Shown: positions 9,272 to 18,624, counted from the stretch's first letter. The stretch is DNA of 64,000 bases from Pedobacter sp. (GCA_031119475.1 JAVHXV010000002.1:248001-312000); one strand, 5' to 3'. The notes: generated by a model not told the origin, from the sequence alone. Program-made: numbers and translations.

Positions 9272-10660
9272 ATGAACACCATTTTAGAACCCGCGAAAGA
9301 ACTCCCGATCAGGGCCGAAGTAGACGTTTTGGTAGTTGGAGGAGGCCCGAGTGGCCTAATTGCCGCACAGGCTGCAGCAGACGACGGCCTAAAGGTGATG
9401 CTGATCGAAAGCAGAAGCTTCGTGGGCGGAAACCTGACCATCGGCCTTCCAATACTGGGCTTTTTGGGACAAAAGGGAAATCAGATCATCAAAGGACTGC
9501 CACAAAAATTTATCGATAGGCTTAAGGAACGTGATGCCGCGAGCGAACATCGGCCTTGTCCATTGCACATGAGCCTGACCTTGGTTGAACAGGAGGCCGT
9601 TAAGAACGTTGGGCTCGAAATGCTGAATGAAGCTGGCGTAGAAGTATTGCTGTATGTCTTTTTTGCCGGGGTGATTATGGATGCCGATACGATCAAGGGC
9701 GTCATTATAGAAAGCAAATCTGGCCGGGAAGTCATCTTGGCGAAAACGGTGATCGACTGTACCGGAGATGCCGATGTTGCCTTTAAAGCGAGTGTTGAAT
9801 GTGAATATGGAAATGATGCCGGAGGTGTACAGCCACCAACCCTCATGTTCTGTATGGGCAATGTCGACACCGAAAAATTGCGCCTGAGCATTGCACATGA
9901 ACCCCGCACTTATCTGACAGATTTTATCCCATCTGAATATTTTGGCCAAAACAACCAATTCATTGTCGTTGGCATGAGGAGTTTAATGGAGCAGGCCCGC
10001 CAGAATGGTTTCGATCTTCCGGTAGAACGTACCATCATCATTACGGGACTTCGCGAAGGAGAAGTCTGGATCAACATGACCAGGGTAAACGGTGTAAACG
10101 GAACCGATCCCGAAAGTTTAACATTTGGCGAAAAAGAAGGAAGAAGGCAGATTGCAGATATCCAACGTTACCTGACTACCTATGTGCCCGGTTTTGAGGA
10201 AGCACATTTTACCAAAATGGCACCATTTATAGGAATTAGGGAAACCAGGAGGATCGTAGGGAAATATGTGCTCACTTCTAACGATATTTTGGGCTGTAAA
10301 CGGTTTGATGATTCCATTGCGGTGGCCAGCTATCCATTAGATATCCATCACCCGGAAGGCGGGGGCTGCACGTTGACCTGGTGTGGCGATTGCTACGATA
10401 TCCCTTATCGTTCGCTGCTTCCACAAAAGATCGAAAACCTTCTGGTAGCCGGACGTTGTATCTCCACTACGCACGAAGCCATGTCGGCCATCCGTGTCAT
10501 GGCACCATGTATGGCCATGGGAGAAGCTGCGGGAAGGGCAGCCAAACTGGCCATCAGGAACCAAGTAGTACCAGCTGATCTCGATGTGCAGCTGCTCAGG
10601 GAAGAATTATTGGCCAAAGGAGCCTACCTTAATCCAACGGTCGAAGTTCCCCAAGATTAA
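9272..10660 (+). CDS. FAD-dependent oxidoreductase (FAD_oxidored family)
   Basis: A 462-residue soluble protein with an N-terminal Rossmann FAD motif, VDVLVVGGGPSGLIAAQAAA, followed by VMLIESRSFVGGNL. The VIDCTGDADVAF segment in the middle and LLVAGRCISTTHEAMSAIRVMAPCMAMGEAAG at the C-terminal FAD site are typical of the FAD-dependent oxidoreductases often found in Bacteroidota glycan-use clusters. No signal peptide is seen. It may oxidise a sugar or sugar alcohol taken up by the adjacent transporter. The substrate is not deducible. It lies 43 bases after the MFS gene and 35 bases before the next gene, consistent with one operon. Confidence 0.88.
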   Translation: MNTILEPAKELPIRAEVDVLVVGGGPSGLIAAQAAADDGLKVMLIESRSFVGGNLTIGLPILGFLGQKGNQIIKGLPQKFIDRLKERDAASEHRPCPLHMSLTLVEQEAVKNVGLEMLNEAGVEVLLYVFFAGVIMDADTIKGVIIESKSGREVILAKTVIDCTGDADVAFKASVECEYGNDAGGVQPPTLMFCMGNVDTEKLRLSIAHEPRTYLTDFIPSEYFGQNNQFIVVGMRSLMEQARQNGFDLPVERTIIITGLREGEVWINMTRVNGVNGTDPESLTFGEKEGRRQIADIQRYLTTYVPGFEEAHFTKMAPFIGIRETRRIVGKYVLTSNDILGCKRFDDSIAVASYPLDIHHPEGGGCTLTWCGDCYDIPYRSLLPQKIENLLVAGRCISTTHEAMSAIRVMAPCMAMGEAAGRAAKLAIRNQVVPADLDVQLLREELLAKGAYLNPTVEVPQD

Positions 10661-10695
10661 ACCTAACGTCATCACATCATCATAAGCCATAACTG

Positions 10696-11625
10696 ATGCC
10701 AAAATTAAACAGACGTAATTTCTTGAAGGGAAGTGGGGTTGTTGCCGCTGCGTCCTGCCTACCGCTAAAGGGAATGGCTAACGGATTACTCCCAGAATCA
10801 GCATCGTTTTCCGAAACACATACGGTAATGGGCTGCAACATCCGGGTGGCGCTGCCAGAAGACGATGCGCTCGGCAGGGGGTGGAGGGATCGCAAAAAGA
10901 GCTGCCTGACCATCATCAAGGGACAAAAGGCAGATCTGATCGGGTTTCAGGAAGTGCTCAAGGTACAGGCAGACGACCTAAAAAAAGCGATGCCAGACTA
11001 TGGCTGTTTTGGATTCGAAGGCCCGGAAATGGATGTTAGTCCGGAAACCTACAACGGCATTGCCAAAAATCTGGTCATGTATGCCAAAAAAAGGTATGAA
11101 ATGGTCAGCGCAGGGTGTTATTGGCTTTCTGAAACTCCAGAAATCGCAGGTAGTAAATCGTGGAACACTGCCCGTGCCCGGCACGTGAACTGGTTGCGGT
11201 TAAAAGATCGGCAAAGCGGTAGGGAATTTAGGCTCATGGCCGTTCACCTCGACCATAAGGATCAGGAGGCCCGTAACAAGCAGGGACAGCTCATCGTTAG
11301 GGAAAGTGCGCAATACCTTCCTGATTTTCCGCAAATATTGGTGGGCGATTTCAATGTGACCGCACAAAATCCGGTATATAGCATCATCACCGCCGGCGGA
11401 TGGAAGGATACCTATCCGGCCATACATGGCGACAAAGATCCTGGTGCTACCTTTCACAATTTTGAAGGCACCAACTATGCCAAGGCAAAAACCAATGGAA
11501 AGATAGATTTTATTTTCACTAGGGGTAAGGTTGCTGCCACAGCTGCCAGCATTGTTTACGATCAGTTGGATGGTGTATATCCAAGCGATCATTTCTTTAT
11601 TAAGGCAAAGATCGTATTTAGATAA
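10696..11625 (+). CDS. Tat-exported endonuclease/exonuclease/phosphatase family protein
   Basis: A 309-residue protein with a twin-arginine signal (RRNFLKGSGVVAAASCLPL). The EEP/DNase I-like fold is indicated by GCNIRVAL, LIGFQEVL (metal-binding Glu), the central His in MAVHLDHKD, GDFNVTAQNP (catalytic Asp/Asn), KIDFIFTRG and the C-terminal SDHFFIKAKI (catalytic Asp-His). All key positions are present. Such secreted proteins cleave phosphodiesters or phosphomonoesters, from sphingomyelin or inositol phosphates to nucleic acids; the exact substrate is open. It follows the FAD oxidoreductase by 35 bases and is the last gene of the + strand sugar cluster. A second Tat-exported phosphohydrolase follows. 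Confidence 0.85.
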   Translation: MPKLNRRNFLKGSGVVAAASCLPLKGMANGLLPESASFSETHTVMGCNIRVALPEDDALGRGWRDRKKSCLTIIKGQKADLIGFQEVLKVQADDLKKAMPDYGCFGFEGPEMDVSPETYNGIAKNLVMYAKKRYEMVSAGCYWLSETPEIAGSKSWNTARARHVNWLRLKDRQSGREFRLMAVHLDHKDQEARNKQGQLIVRESAQYLPDFPQILVGDFNVTAQNPVYSIITAGGWKDTYPAIHGDKDPGATFHNFEGTNYAKAKTNGKIDFIFTRGKVAATAASIVYDQLDGVYPSDHFFIKAKIVFR

Positions 11626-11786
11626 TATCTATTTATTAGCATTGAGTTAAACTTGCCCAAACCTTTTCCGTCTAATTTGCATTGCTTTCAACGGAGGTAA
11701 TTTTTTTGATAAGAAGGGTTAGTTTTTAACAAACCTGCAACAATAAGAAAGCATAATCGGTATATTTAACTTTCATATCATTTCGA

Positions 11787-14312
11787 ATGGATTCTAGAAG
11801 AGATTTTATAAAGAAGGCTGCCCTACTTTCTGGCAGTGCAATGTTGGCAAATGTGCTTACCCCATCTATCCAAAGGGCCATGGCCATTAATCCAGAAATG
11901 GGAAGTACTTTTCTTGATGCCGAACATGTGGTCATCCTGATGCAGGAAAACCGCTCATTTGACCATGCTTTAGGAACTTTGCAGGGCGTAAGGGGCTTTA
12001 ATGATCCACGGGCCATCCGCTTGCCCGACCAAAATCCGGTCTGGCTCCAAACAGATGCCATCGGCAATACCTATGCGCCTTTTAGGCTAAATATCAAAGA
12101 TACCAAAGTAACCTGGATGGGCTCATTGCCGCATTCCAGGGCAAGCCAGGTTGATGCCTACAATGCAGGCAAACACGACAAATGGCTGACCGCCAAAAAA
12201 TCGGGCAATAAACAATATGCACATATGCCCTTAACCCTAGGATATTATACCAGGGAAGATTTGCCCTTTAATTATGCGATGGCGGATGCCTTTACCGTAT
12301 GCGATCAGAATTTCTGCTCGGCAATGACCAGTACTACGCCCAACCGTTCTTTCTTCTGGACCGGAAAAATTACACATGATACCGACGGGATCCCGAAAGC
12401 GCACATCAGGAATACAGACTTTGGGCATGCTACACTGGGATGGGAGACTTTCCCCGAGTTGTTAACAGAACAGAACATCAACTGGAAATTCTATCAGAAC
12501 GAGATCAGTTGCGGAGGCGGATTTGTAGGCGAAGAAAGGGCCTGGCTCGCCAATTTTGGCTGTAACCTGCTCGAATTCTTTAAGGCCTACAACGTGAAGT
12601 TTGCCGAGCGCTATATTACAAACCTGCAGAAACTGGTAGATACCTTGCCAGCAGAAATCGATAAGATCCAAGAAGCAAGTCCAGATGATGCCCAAGCGGC
12701 AATCAAGGCCCGGGAGGCTTTAAAAAACAAACAGGAAGCACTTGACAATGCCCGGATGGAACTTACGAAATGGAATAAGGAAAGCTATGAAAAACTGACG
12801 CCGGCACAGAAAAAACTTTATCACAACGCCTTTACCATCAATAGCGGTGATCCAAATTTCAGGAAACTGGCCGAACTTACCTACACCGATGGCGGAAAAC
12901 AGCGCAAGGTTACCGTTCCAAAAGGTGACCTGCTCTATCAGTTCAGGAAAGATGTGGGCGAAGGCAAATTGCCAACGGTATCGTGGCTCGCCGGGCCACA
13001 GAATTTTTCAGACCATCCAAGCGCACCTTGGTATGGGGCATGGTATGTGTCAGAAATTCTTGATATCCTGACCAAAAATCCATCTGTATGGAAGAAAACC
13101 ATTTTTATTGTTACCTATGATGAAAACGATGGTTATTTTGACCATGTTCCTCCCTTTTCGATCCCCGATCTGAAACAGAATGATACAGGGAAAGTTTCCA
13201 AAGGAATTGACACTGAAATTGAGCAGGTCCGTCTGGAAAACGAAATTAAGCAGGGCATCCCACATAGCCAGGCCCGTGAGGCGCCTATCGGTTTAGGATT
13301 CCGCGTTCCGATGCTGATTGCATCGCCATGGAGCCGTGGAGGACAGGTTTGTTCCGAGGTTTTTGACCACACCTCTACGCTGCAGTTCTTAGAGACTTTT
13401 ATCAACAAAAAGTTCGATAAAAAAATCAGGAGCAGCAACATCAGTGAGTGGCGCCGTACAATCTGTGGCAATCTTACCTCAGCATTTGTACCTTACAATG
13501 GTAGCCCGCTTGCCGCCATTCCCTTTCTGGATAGGAACAAAAACATAGAAACAATCTTTAACGCGAAATTTAAGCAGGAACCTAAGTCCTTTAAAGTGCT
13601 GAGCACGGCAGATATTGCGAAGATTAAAATCAACCCGGCATTGCTCAGCTTTCAGGAAAAGGGAATACGTTCTGCTTCGGCTTTGCCATACGAGCTTTAT
13701 AGCCATGGTGAAATGGGCAATAACCAAAAGCATTTCGAAATCAGTTTTGAAGCAGGCAATGCTATTTTTGGATCAGCTGCCGCTGGATCTCCTTTTACCG
13801 TTCAGGCTCCCGTACCTTTTAAAGATCAGCAGAATAAGGTCGAAATTGGCAAAAAATGGTCGTTTGCGGTTAAAGCTGGAGACAGATTAACCTATCAGTG
13901 GCCATTGGAATCTTTTGAAGAAAATAATTATCACTTAAGGGTAGATGGACCGAATGGATTTTTCAGGGAATTCAAGGGCAATAAGAACAGTCCAAATCTT
14001 TTGCTGGCGGCAAGCTATGAAAAGGATGCCAAAGGAAAGCCAACAGGAAATTTAGTGCTGGCCATAGAAAATAAAGATAAAGTTGAACAGCGCATCACGA
14101 TTGTCGACAATGCTTACCGTTCTGCAAACGTAGTGAGGTCTATTGCCGCCAACGAAAAAATACAGATCAGCGTCAATCTGTCAAAGAGCTTTAATTGGTA
14201 CGATCTTTCGATGAAGGTTGCTAATGATCAAGGTTTTGAGCAACGTTTTGCAGGCCGGGTAGAAACTGGAAAAATGGGCAAGACCGATCCTTATATGGGC
14301 AGGATGGTTTGA
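11787..14312 (+). CDS. Phosphocholine-specific phospholipase C, Tat-exported
   Basis: An 841-residue protein. The Tat signal is SRRDFIKKAALLSGS at the N-terminus. The phosphoesterase domain carries the family hallmark EHVVILMQENRSFDHALGTLQGVRGFND, then CDQNFCSAMTSTTPNR, TYDENDGYFDHVPP and SPWSRGGQVCSEVFDHTSTLQFLE. Two C-terminal beta domains (DUF756-like, starting near residues 635 and 745) match bacterial PlcN/PlcH-type enzymes. A stretch of charged helix (~residues 270-345) is inserted in the catalytic domain. It should hydrolyse phosphatidylcholine or sphingomyelin outside the cytoplasm. It is preceded by a 161-base gap with a TTG-N18-TAATTTG promoter-like sequence near 11652-11680 and is likely its own transcript. 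Confidence 0.9.
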   Translation: MDSRRDFIKKAALLSGSAMLANVLTPSIQRAMAINPEMGSTFLDAEHVVILMQENRSFDHALGTLQGVRGFNDPRAIRLPDQNPVWLQTDAIGNTYAPFRLNIKDTKVTWMGSLPHSRASQVDAYNAGKHDKWLTAKKSGNKQYAHMPLTLGYYTREDLPFNYAMADAFTVCDQNFCSAMTSTTPNRSFFWTGKITHDTDGIPKAHIRNTDFGHATLGWETFPELLTEQNINWKFYQNEISCGGGFVGEERAWLANFGCNLLEFFKAYNVKFAERYITNLQKLVDTLPAEIDKIQEASPDDAQAAIKAREALKNKQEALDNARMELTKWNKESYEKLTPAQKKLYHNAFTINSGDPNFRKLAELTYTDGGKQRKVTVPKGDLLYQFRKDVGEGKLPTVSWLAGPQNFSDHPSAPWYGAWYVSEILDILTKNPSVWKKTIFIVTYDENDGYFDHVPPFSIPDLKQNDTGKVSKGIDTEIEQVRLENEIKQGIPHSQAREAPIGLGFRVPMLIASPWSRGGQVCSEVFDHTSTLQFLETFINKKFDKKIRSSNISEWRRTICGNLTSAFVPYNGSPLAAIPFLDRNKNIETIFNAKFKQEPKSFKVLSTADIAKIKINPALLSFQEKGIRSASALPYELYSHGEMGNNQKHFEISFEAGNAIFGSAAAGSPFTVQAPVPFKDQQNKVEIGKKWSFAVKAGDRLTYQWPLESFEENNYHLRVDGPNGFFREFKGNKNSPNLLLAASYEKDAKGKPTGNLVLAIENKDKVEQRITIVDNAYRSANVVRSIAANEKIQISVNLSKSFNWYDLSMKVANDQGFEQRFAGRVETGKMGKTDPYMGRMV

Positions 14313-14318
14313 TTGATC

Positions 14319-14337
14319 GTAACTAAACGTTAGTTAC
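14319..14337. terminator. Short hairpin between convergent genes
   Basis: GTAACTA / TAGTTAC, a 7-bp stem with loop AACGT, lies between the phospholipase stop and the histidine kinase stop and overlaps the kinase stop codon. It has no long T-run on either side, so a bidirectional terminator role is only possible. Confidence 0.35.
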
Positions 14338-17039
14338 TTACGAACGGATAGCGAGAAGTAAAATTTACTTCCTTTGCCAAGTTCGCTATCTACCCAGATG
14401 CGGCCATGCTCTCTTTTGATAATTTCTGCAGAGATGTAGAGCCCTAAGCCAAGCCCCTGAAAGGCATGTTGCTCATCGTTGCTCACCCGATAGAACTGGT
14501 CAAAAACCTGGTCAAGTTTGGTTTCTTCAATACCGATCCCAAAATCTTCTACACAGAAAACGACATCTTGGTCCTGAATGTCGGTATGGATAATGACACG
14601 ATCGGCACTGGGAGAATATTTGATGGCATTGGTAATCAGGTTGGTAATCACTTGACCAATCCGCTCTTGATCGCCAAAAACAACTACATTGGGTTCCAGG
14701 TCTTCGATCAACTGATGGCTATCTGTGGTTCGCTGTAGTTCTTCGATGACCTCTTTTACGAGTTCGTTAAAATCGAATGCCCGGTCGTTAAACTGTAGCT
14801 TGCCAGAGTTAATCTTGGTTACATCCAACAGGTCTCCGATCAAAGAAGTCAATCGATTGATCTGTGCATCCATTTTATGGATCATTGCGGCTTCCTTTTC
14901 ATCACCTCTGGCTCTCAGCATCCGCTCTAATACCTGGGCATAGGCCTTGATGCTGGTAACAGGTGTCTTTAGCTCATGGCTGGCTATCCCGATAAAATTA
15001 TCTTTCTGGAGCTGCAGGTTCTTTTGCACGCTAATGTCAACAAAGGCTCCAATAAAACCGATAAACTGGCCATTGATGTACTGTGGCTTTCCGGTGGCTA
15101 CGCACCAATGTATGGTGCCATCTACATGGATGATCCTAAATTCTGTTTCATAAACCTGTTGTTTCACAATGGCCTCATTGTAGCTTGAAACCACTTTTTC
15201 CTGGTCATCATCGTGGATAGATTTTGCCCATCCATCATGGAGCTGTGATTCAAAGGGCATTCCGACCCAATCCAGCCAAGTTTGGTTTACATAAGTAAAT
15301 GCACCTTCATTATTGGCCACCCATAATCCGGTAGGTGAGGCCGTTGTAATGCTCCTTAACAATTCTTCGCTTTCGGCCAGGGCCTTTTTGGCAGCCATTT
15401 CCGGGCGTTGGTCTCTCATTACGGCACCTATCCCAATAATTTCTCCGGTAACTGGATCATTGATCCTGATGCAGTTGTTAAATACTGGGATAATTTCGCC
15501 CGTGCCCAGTTGGCGAATCTTCATCATGCCCGACCATTTTCCATCGCTCATTACGGTAGGCAGCACTTCCTTTTCAACAAAATCAAAGTCTTCTGGCTGG
15601 TGCAAGGCGGATATAGGTGTTTTCAGTACTTCTTCTTCAGTTTGGAAGCCAAGCAGTGCCCTGCCCGCTTCGTTGATGTAGGAATTGATACCGCCCAGGT
15701 CCAAAATAGACATGAGATCTACACTATTAGCTACCAATGTCAATAGCTTTTCCTGTTCTTCCCTTGCCTTTCGCTGATCGGTCATATCGATAACCGTTCC
15801 CAGAAGCCGGGTTGGTGTTCCATCTTCATGGTGATAGACCTTTCCCTCTACCCTGATCCAATGGATAGAAGTATCCGGCCAGATTACCCGCACCTCATAA
15901 AGTAGTTTGCCGGTCTGAAGGGCATTTTCATGGGCCTTTATCCTGATCTCAAGATCGTCTGGATGGATGGCCGTTACATAAGTGGCCCTTGACACGGGTT
16001 TCTCAAAACCGAAGATATTGGCAAAAACAGTTGATGTGGTCATTTCTCCATTCGAAAGGTCAATGTCGAAAGTGCCGAGACTTACCGCATCTACCGCTAA
16101 TCGGGCCCGTTCTTCGGCTTCTTCGATCAGCTTTTTGGTCATTACTTCGTCGGTAACTTCGGTAATGACTGCGATGACACCGTTTATGCTGCCATCATTT
16201 TCATGGAAAGGCTCATACACGGCATTAACATAGGTAGTTTCCAAAGTTCCGTTGCGTAAAATCGGTGTAGGCAAGGCCTGGACACGATAGGGCATTCCAG
16301 TTTTCCGTACCTGATCGAACCACTCTTCCCATCCCAGCCCCTTCATATGGTCGAGGATCTCGAAGACTGGCCTGCCCAAAAGTTCATGGACCGCTTTGCC
16401 CATGATTTCACAGAGCGGCGGATTGATCAGCTCTACCACATAATCTTTTCCTTTAAAAATGGCTATTCCGACCGGAGCCTGCATAAAGGTAGAATACAGC
16501 TGTTCCCGCTGCTGCTTGAGGGCAGCTGTACTTGCTTTATCCCGTTCGCCAAGTTTGATCAGTTCGGTTACATTCTCCGGAGAATGGATAAAATATTTCA
16601 CTTCTCCATTTTCGTCAAGGATAGGCGTATTGGTCGTGGTCCACCACCTCTCCTCAAATTCATCGGTACCCCTGATCGGGATATCATACCGATAGTTTTT
16701 CATGGTATGAGGCTTTTTTGTGCGAATGGCCTGCTCAAAGGAATAGATGGTGCGCTCTATATTTTTTGAAACTTCATCGGTCGGGTTGCCCGGAAATACG
16801 GTAAACACCGATTTTCCGATAATGTCTTCGCGCGTGGTATTGGTGGCAGAAAGATAGGCATCGTTCACATCGATCATGGTATAGGCATCGTCTGCCGCCA
16901 TAATCAGGATGGCAAATGTTGTGTTCTTAAAAACAGCTCCATAATCGATAGTTGAAAAATGCATGGGATGGGTGTTGAGCTTTGCTAATTTATTAAAAGA
17001 TTTGAATAAATCAGATTTTGCCAAGATTTCCGGCACCAT
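14334..17039 (-). CDS. Multi-PAS soluble sensor histidine kinase
   Basis: A 901-residue protein without membrane segments. It carries five PAS/PAC repeats at roughly residues 36-150, 185-290, 310-425, 435-545 and 560-680. They are recognisable by repeated PAC endings such as DENGEVKYFIHSPENVTE, VRVIWPDTSIHWIRVEGK and VDGTIHWCVATGK. The HisKA domain has the phosphoacceptor in GIASHELKTPVTSIKAYAQVLER. The HATPase domain has LITNAIKYSP (N box), VEDFGIGIEETKLDQVFDQFYRV (G1/F box) and GLGLGLYISAEIIKREHG (G2). No receiver domain or partner response regulator is nearby, so it is an orphan kinase that probably senses a soluble ligand, gas or redox state. It faces a divergent two-gene small-protein unit. 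Confidence 0.92.
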   Translation of the reverse strand: MVPEILAKSDLFKSFNKLAKLNTHPMHFSTIDYGAVFKNTTFAILIMAADDAYTMIDVNDAYLSATNTTREDIIGKSVFTVFPGNPTDEVSKNIERTIYSFEQAIRTKKPHTMKNYRYDIPIRGTDEFEERWWTTTNTPILDENGEVKYFIHSPENVTELIKLGERDKASTAALKQQREQLYSTFMQAPVGIAIFKGKDYVVELINPPLCEIMGKAVHELLGRPVFEILDHMKGLGWEEWFDQVRKTGMPYRVQALPTPILRNGTLETTYVNAVYEPFHENDGSINGVIAVITEVTDEVMTKKLIEEAEERARLAVDAVSLGTFDIDLSNGEMTTSTVFANIFGFEKPVSRATYVTAIHPDDLEIRIKAHENALQTGKLLYEVRVIWPDTSIHWIRVEGKVYHHEDGTPTRLLGTVIDMTDQRKAREEQEKLLTLVANSVDLMSILDLGGINSYINEAGRALLGFQTEEEVLKTPISALHQPEDFDFVEKEVLPTVMSDGKWSGMMKIRQLGTGEIIPVFNNCIRINDPVTGEIIGIGAVMRDQRPEMAAKKALAESEELLRSITTASPTGLWVANNEGAFTYVNQTWLDWVGMPFESQLHDGWAKSIHDDDQEKVVSSYNEAIVKQQVYETEFRIIHVDGTIHWCVATGKPQYINGQFIGFIGAFVDISVQKNLQLQKDNFIGIASHELKTPVTSIKAYAQVLERMLRARGDEKEAAMIHKMDAQINRLTSLIGDLLDVTKINSGKLQFNDRAFDFNELVKEVIEELQRTTDSHQLIEDLEPNVVVFGDQERIGQVITNLITNAIKYSPSADRVIIHTDIQDQDVVFCVEDFGIGIEETKLDQVFDQFYRVSNDEQHAFQGLGLGLYISAEIIKREHGRIWVDSELGKGSKFYFSLSVRK

Positions 17040-17133
17040 TCTTAAAAGAGGTAGATTTAGTCTTAAAGCCTAAACTTTTGAAAAGATAACTTGTTGTTAA
17101 TGTCTTATTTAAACGTTTATTATACAACATATT

Positions 17134-17310
17134 ATGGCAAAGTATTCAAAAAAAGCTGGCGATAAAGTAGAGGAAGCCATGCACGAAAAGAAAAAGGGCA
17201 CCTTAAAAACCGGGTCTGGAAAAAAAGTAACCTCTAAAAAGCAGGCAGTCGCAATCGGTCTTTCGGAGGCAAGGAAAGAGGGAGCAAAAGTTCCCAAAAA
17301 GAAATCTTGA
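17134..17310 (+). CDS. Small basic protein, DUF6496-like
   Basis: A 58-residue lysine-rich protein (MAKYSKKAGDKVEEAMHEKK..., SGKKVTSKKQAVAIGLSEAR...). The K-S/G-x-K-V-T/K-S-x-K-Q-A-x-A-I-G-L-S-E-A-R pattern is shared by small proteins annotated DUF6496 and by the end of some histone-like proteins. It overlaps the next gene by ATGA at 17310, so the two are translationally coupled. Function is unknown; a stress-related or nucleic-acid-binding role is only a guess from the charge. It is divergent from the histidine kinase. Confidence 0.8.
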   Translation: MAKYSKKAGDKVEEAMHEKKKGTLKTGSGKKVTSKKQAVAIGLSEARKEGAKVPKKKS

Positions 17311-17456
17311 TGAAACGGTTTATCTATATCGCAATTTTGATCGCCAGCGTTGTTTTGGGCTGCACCGGGAGTACGGAAAAACAGCAAACGGCATCTGATT
17401 CGGCTTTGACCGCCCCGGTTGATACCTTGGGAAAGGATACCGCACAAAGGAAATAG
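17310..17456 (+). CDS. Very small lipoprotein
   Basis: A 48-residue product whose ATG overlaps the preceding TGA (ATGA). MKRFIYIAILIASVVLGC is a lipoprotein signal with lipobox VLGC, leaving a mature peptide of about 31 polar residues (Cys plus TGSTEKQQTASDS..., ending in TAQRK). No domain is recognised. The coupled start and the clean lipobox are the support for it being real. A perfect palindrome that can act as a hairpin starts five bases after its stop. Confidence 0.7.
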   Translation: MKRFIYIAILIASVVLGCTGSTEKQQTASDSALTAPVDTLGKDTAQRK

Positions 17457-17460
17457 TCCC

Positions 17461-17504
17461 TCATACAACCTCGCAGGTTCTTAAGAACCTGCGAGGTTGT
17501 ATGA
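17461..17504. repeat. Dispersed perfect palindrome, copy 2 (44 bp, the longest)
   Basis: It has the same 30-bp core as copy 1 but with matching flanks (TCATACA...TGTATGA) that extend the perfect dyad to 44 bp. It sits between convergent genes, five bases after the small lipoprotein stop and seven bases before the stop of the membrane protein, a position where a bidirectional terminator would be useful. Confidence 0.97.
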
Positions 17505-17511
17505 TTAAGAA

Positions 17512-17967
17512 TTATTTTTTCCACGAAAGCAGCAGGGCCAGCAGCGCGATAATGGCACATATGCCCCGGTAAACAATCATCCTGATCCAGGAGAACTGCA
17601 GGTTTTTCCAGGTGGCCGCATCGTGCCCATTTGGGTAAGAATGAAAGGCCTTGTTAATGGGAAGGCTGATTTTCAAGGCCAGCACAATATCGACCATTAC
17701 CATGAGCAGCGCAACAAGGGAAAGGATAAAAGTTGGTCCACTCATTTCTTTTCTCAATAAGAAAAGGACCACCAATCCCAAAACCAGCGCGGCATAATAT
17801 AGTATGCGCAGCCTGCTGGCAATTACCTGGTCTATTGCATTCCTGAAAGCTGAAAAGGTAGTGATGCTCATGCTTTTGGCGGCCGAAGCCCCACCCAATA
17901 GATAGAAAATTCCCTGAGAGGCAATTACGATGGCAATAAGTAGCTGAAAAAGTCTGATTTTGTTCAT
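17512..17967 (-). CDS. Four-helix membrane protein, DUF1772-like
   Basis: A 151-residue protein from ATG 17967; an upstream in-frame TTG is less likely. Four hydrophobic segments lie at about residues 5-25, 55-73, 80-98 and 126-147. The segment between helices 3 and 4 (LPINKAFHSYPNGHDAATWKNLQFSWIRMIVYRG) resembles the P-x-N...W...W...H/R pattern of anthrone-oxygenase-like DUF1772 proteins; this is a resemblance, not a firm match. It is divergent from the Crp/Fnr regulator, which may control it. Confidence 0.7.
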   Translation of the reverse strand: MNKIRLFQLLIAIVIASQGIFYLLGGASAAKSMSITTFSAFRNAIDQVIASRLRILYYAALVLGLVVLFLLRKEMSGPTFILSLVALLMVMVDIVLALKISLPINKAFHSYPNGHDAATWKNLQFSWIRMIVYRGICAIIALLALLLSWKK

Positions 17968-18054
17968 CTCATTGATTAATTTTGACGGCAAAACTCTACA
18001 ACCATTGCCAATTAATTATTGACTTTAATCAAGAATTAAAATCTTTTTAGTGCT

Positions 18055-18624
18055 ATGAACCTTGCCAAGCTTAAAAAAATGGTCTACTCCATTCTTCCTA
18101 TGGATGAGGAAGCATGGCAGGCGGGAGCTGCACTGTTCAAAGAAAAGAAATTACGCAGCAGAGAGTATTTTTTGAGGCAGGGCGAAATCTGTAGGTATGT
18201 CGGATTTATCTGTGAAGGCTACACCCGGTTGTTTTATGACCTTGAAACCGAAGAGGTAACCAAAGATTTTAACCTCGAAAATGCTTTTTGCGGTTCATAT
18301 GCCAGCTTTATTTCTGAATCCCCTTCTCATTTTAATGTCGTGGCCATGGAACCGCTCACACTTTTGGTCATCACCAAGCCAAACCTGATGGCACTGGCAG
18401 ATCGGTACATGGATTGGCAGAAGATCCTGCGCATCGCCATGGAACAGAATTTCATCAGTAAGGAAAATAGGGAAGCACTTTTTTTGACGGCCAACCCTGA
18501 AGCGCGTTATGCCGATTTACTCCAACATAAAATGGACTGGGTAAAACGCATCCCACTTAAGTACCTGGCTTCCTATCTAGGCATGAGTGCCGAAACCCTG
18601 AGCAGGATCAGGGCCAGAAAATGA
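18055..18624 (+). CDS. Crp/Fnr-family transcriptional regulator
   Basis: A 189-residue protein. Residues ~10-115 form a cyclic-nucleotide-binding beta-roll (REYFLRQGEICRYVGFICEGYTRLFYD...). The short C-terminal part has a helix-turn-helix with PLKYLASYLGMSAETLSRIRARK. The arginine/serine phosphate-binding cassette of true cAMP receptors is not conserved, as in most Bacteroidota members of this family, so the ligand is unknown. It is divergent from the four-helix membrane protein with an 87-base gap, and these genes may form a regulator-target pair. Confidence 0.88.
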   Translation: MNLAKLKKMVYSILPMDEEAWQAGAALFKEKKLRSREYFLRQGEICRYVGFICEGYTRLFYDLETEEVTKDFNLENAFCGSYASFISESPSHFNVVAMEPLTLLVITKPNLMALADRYMDWQKILRIAMEQNFISKENREALFLTANPEARYADLLQHKMDWVKRIPLKYLASYLGMSAETLSRIRARK

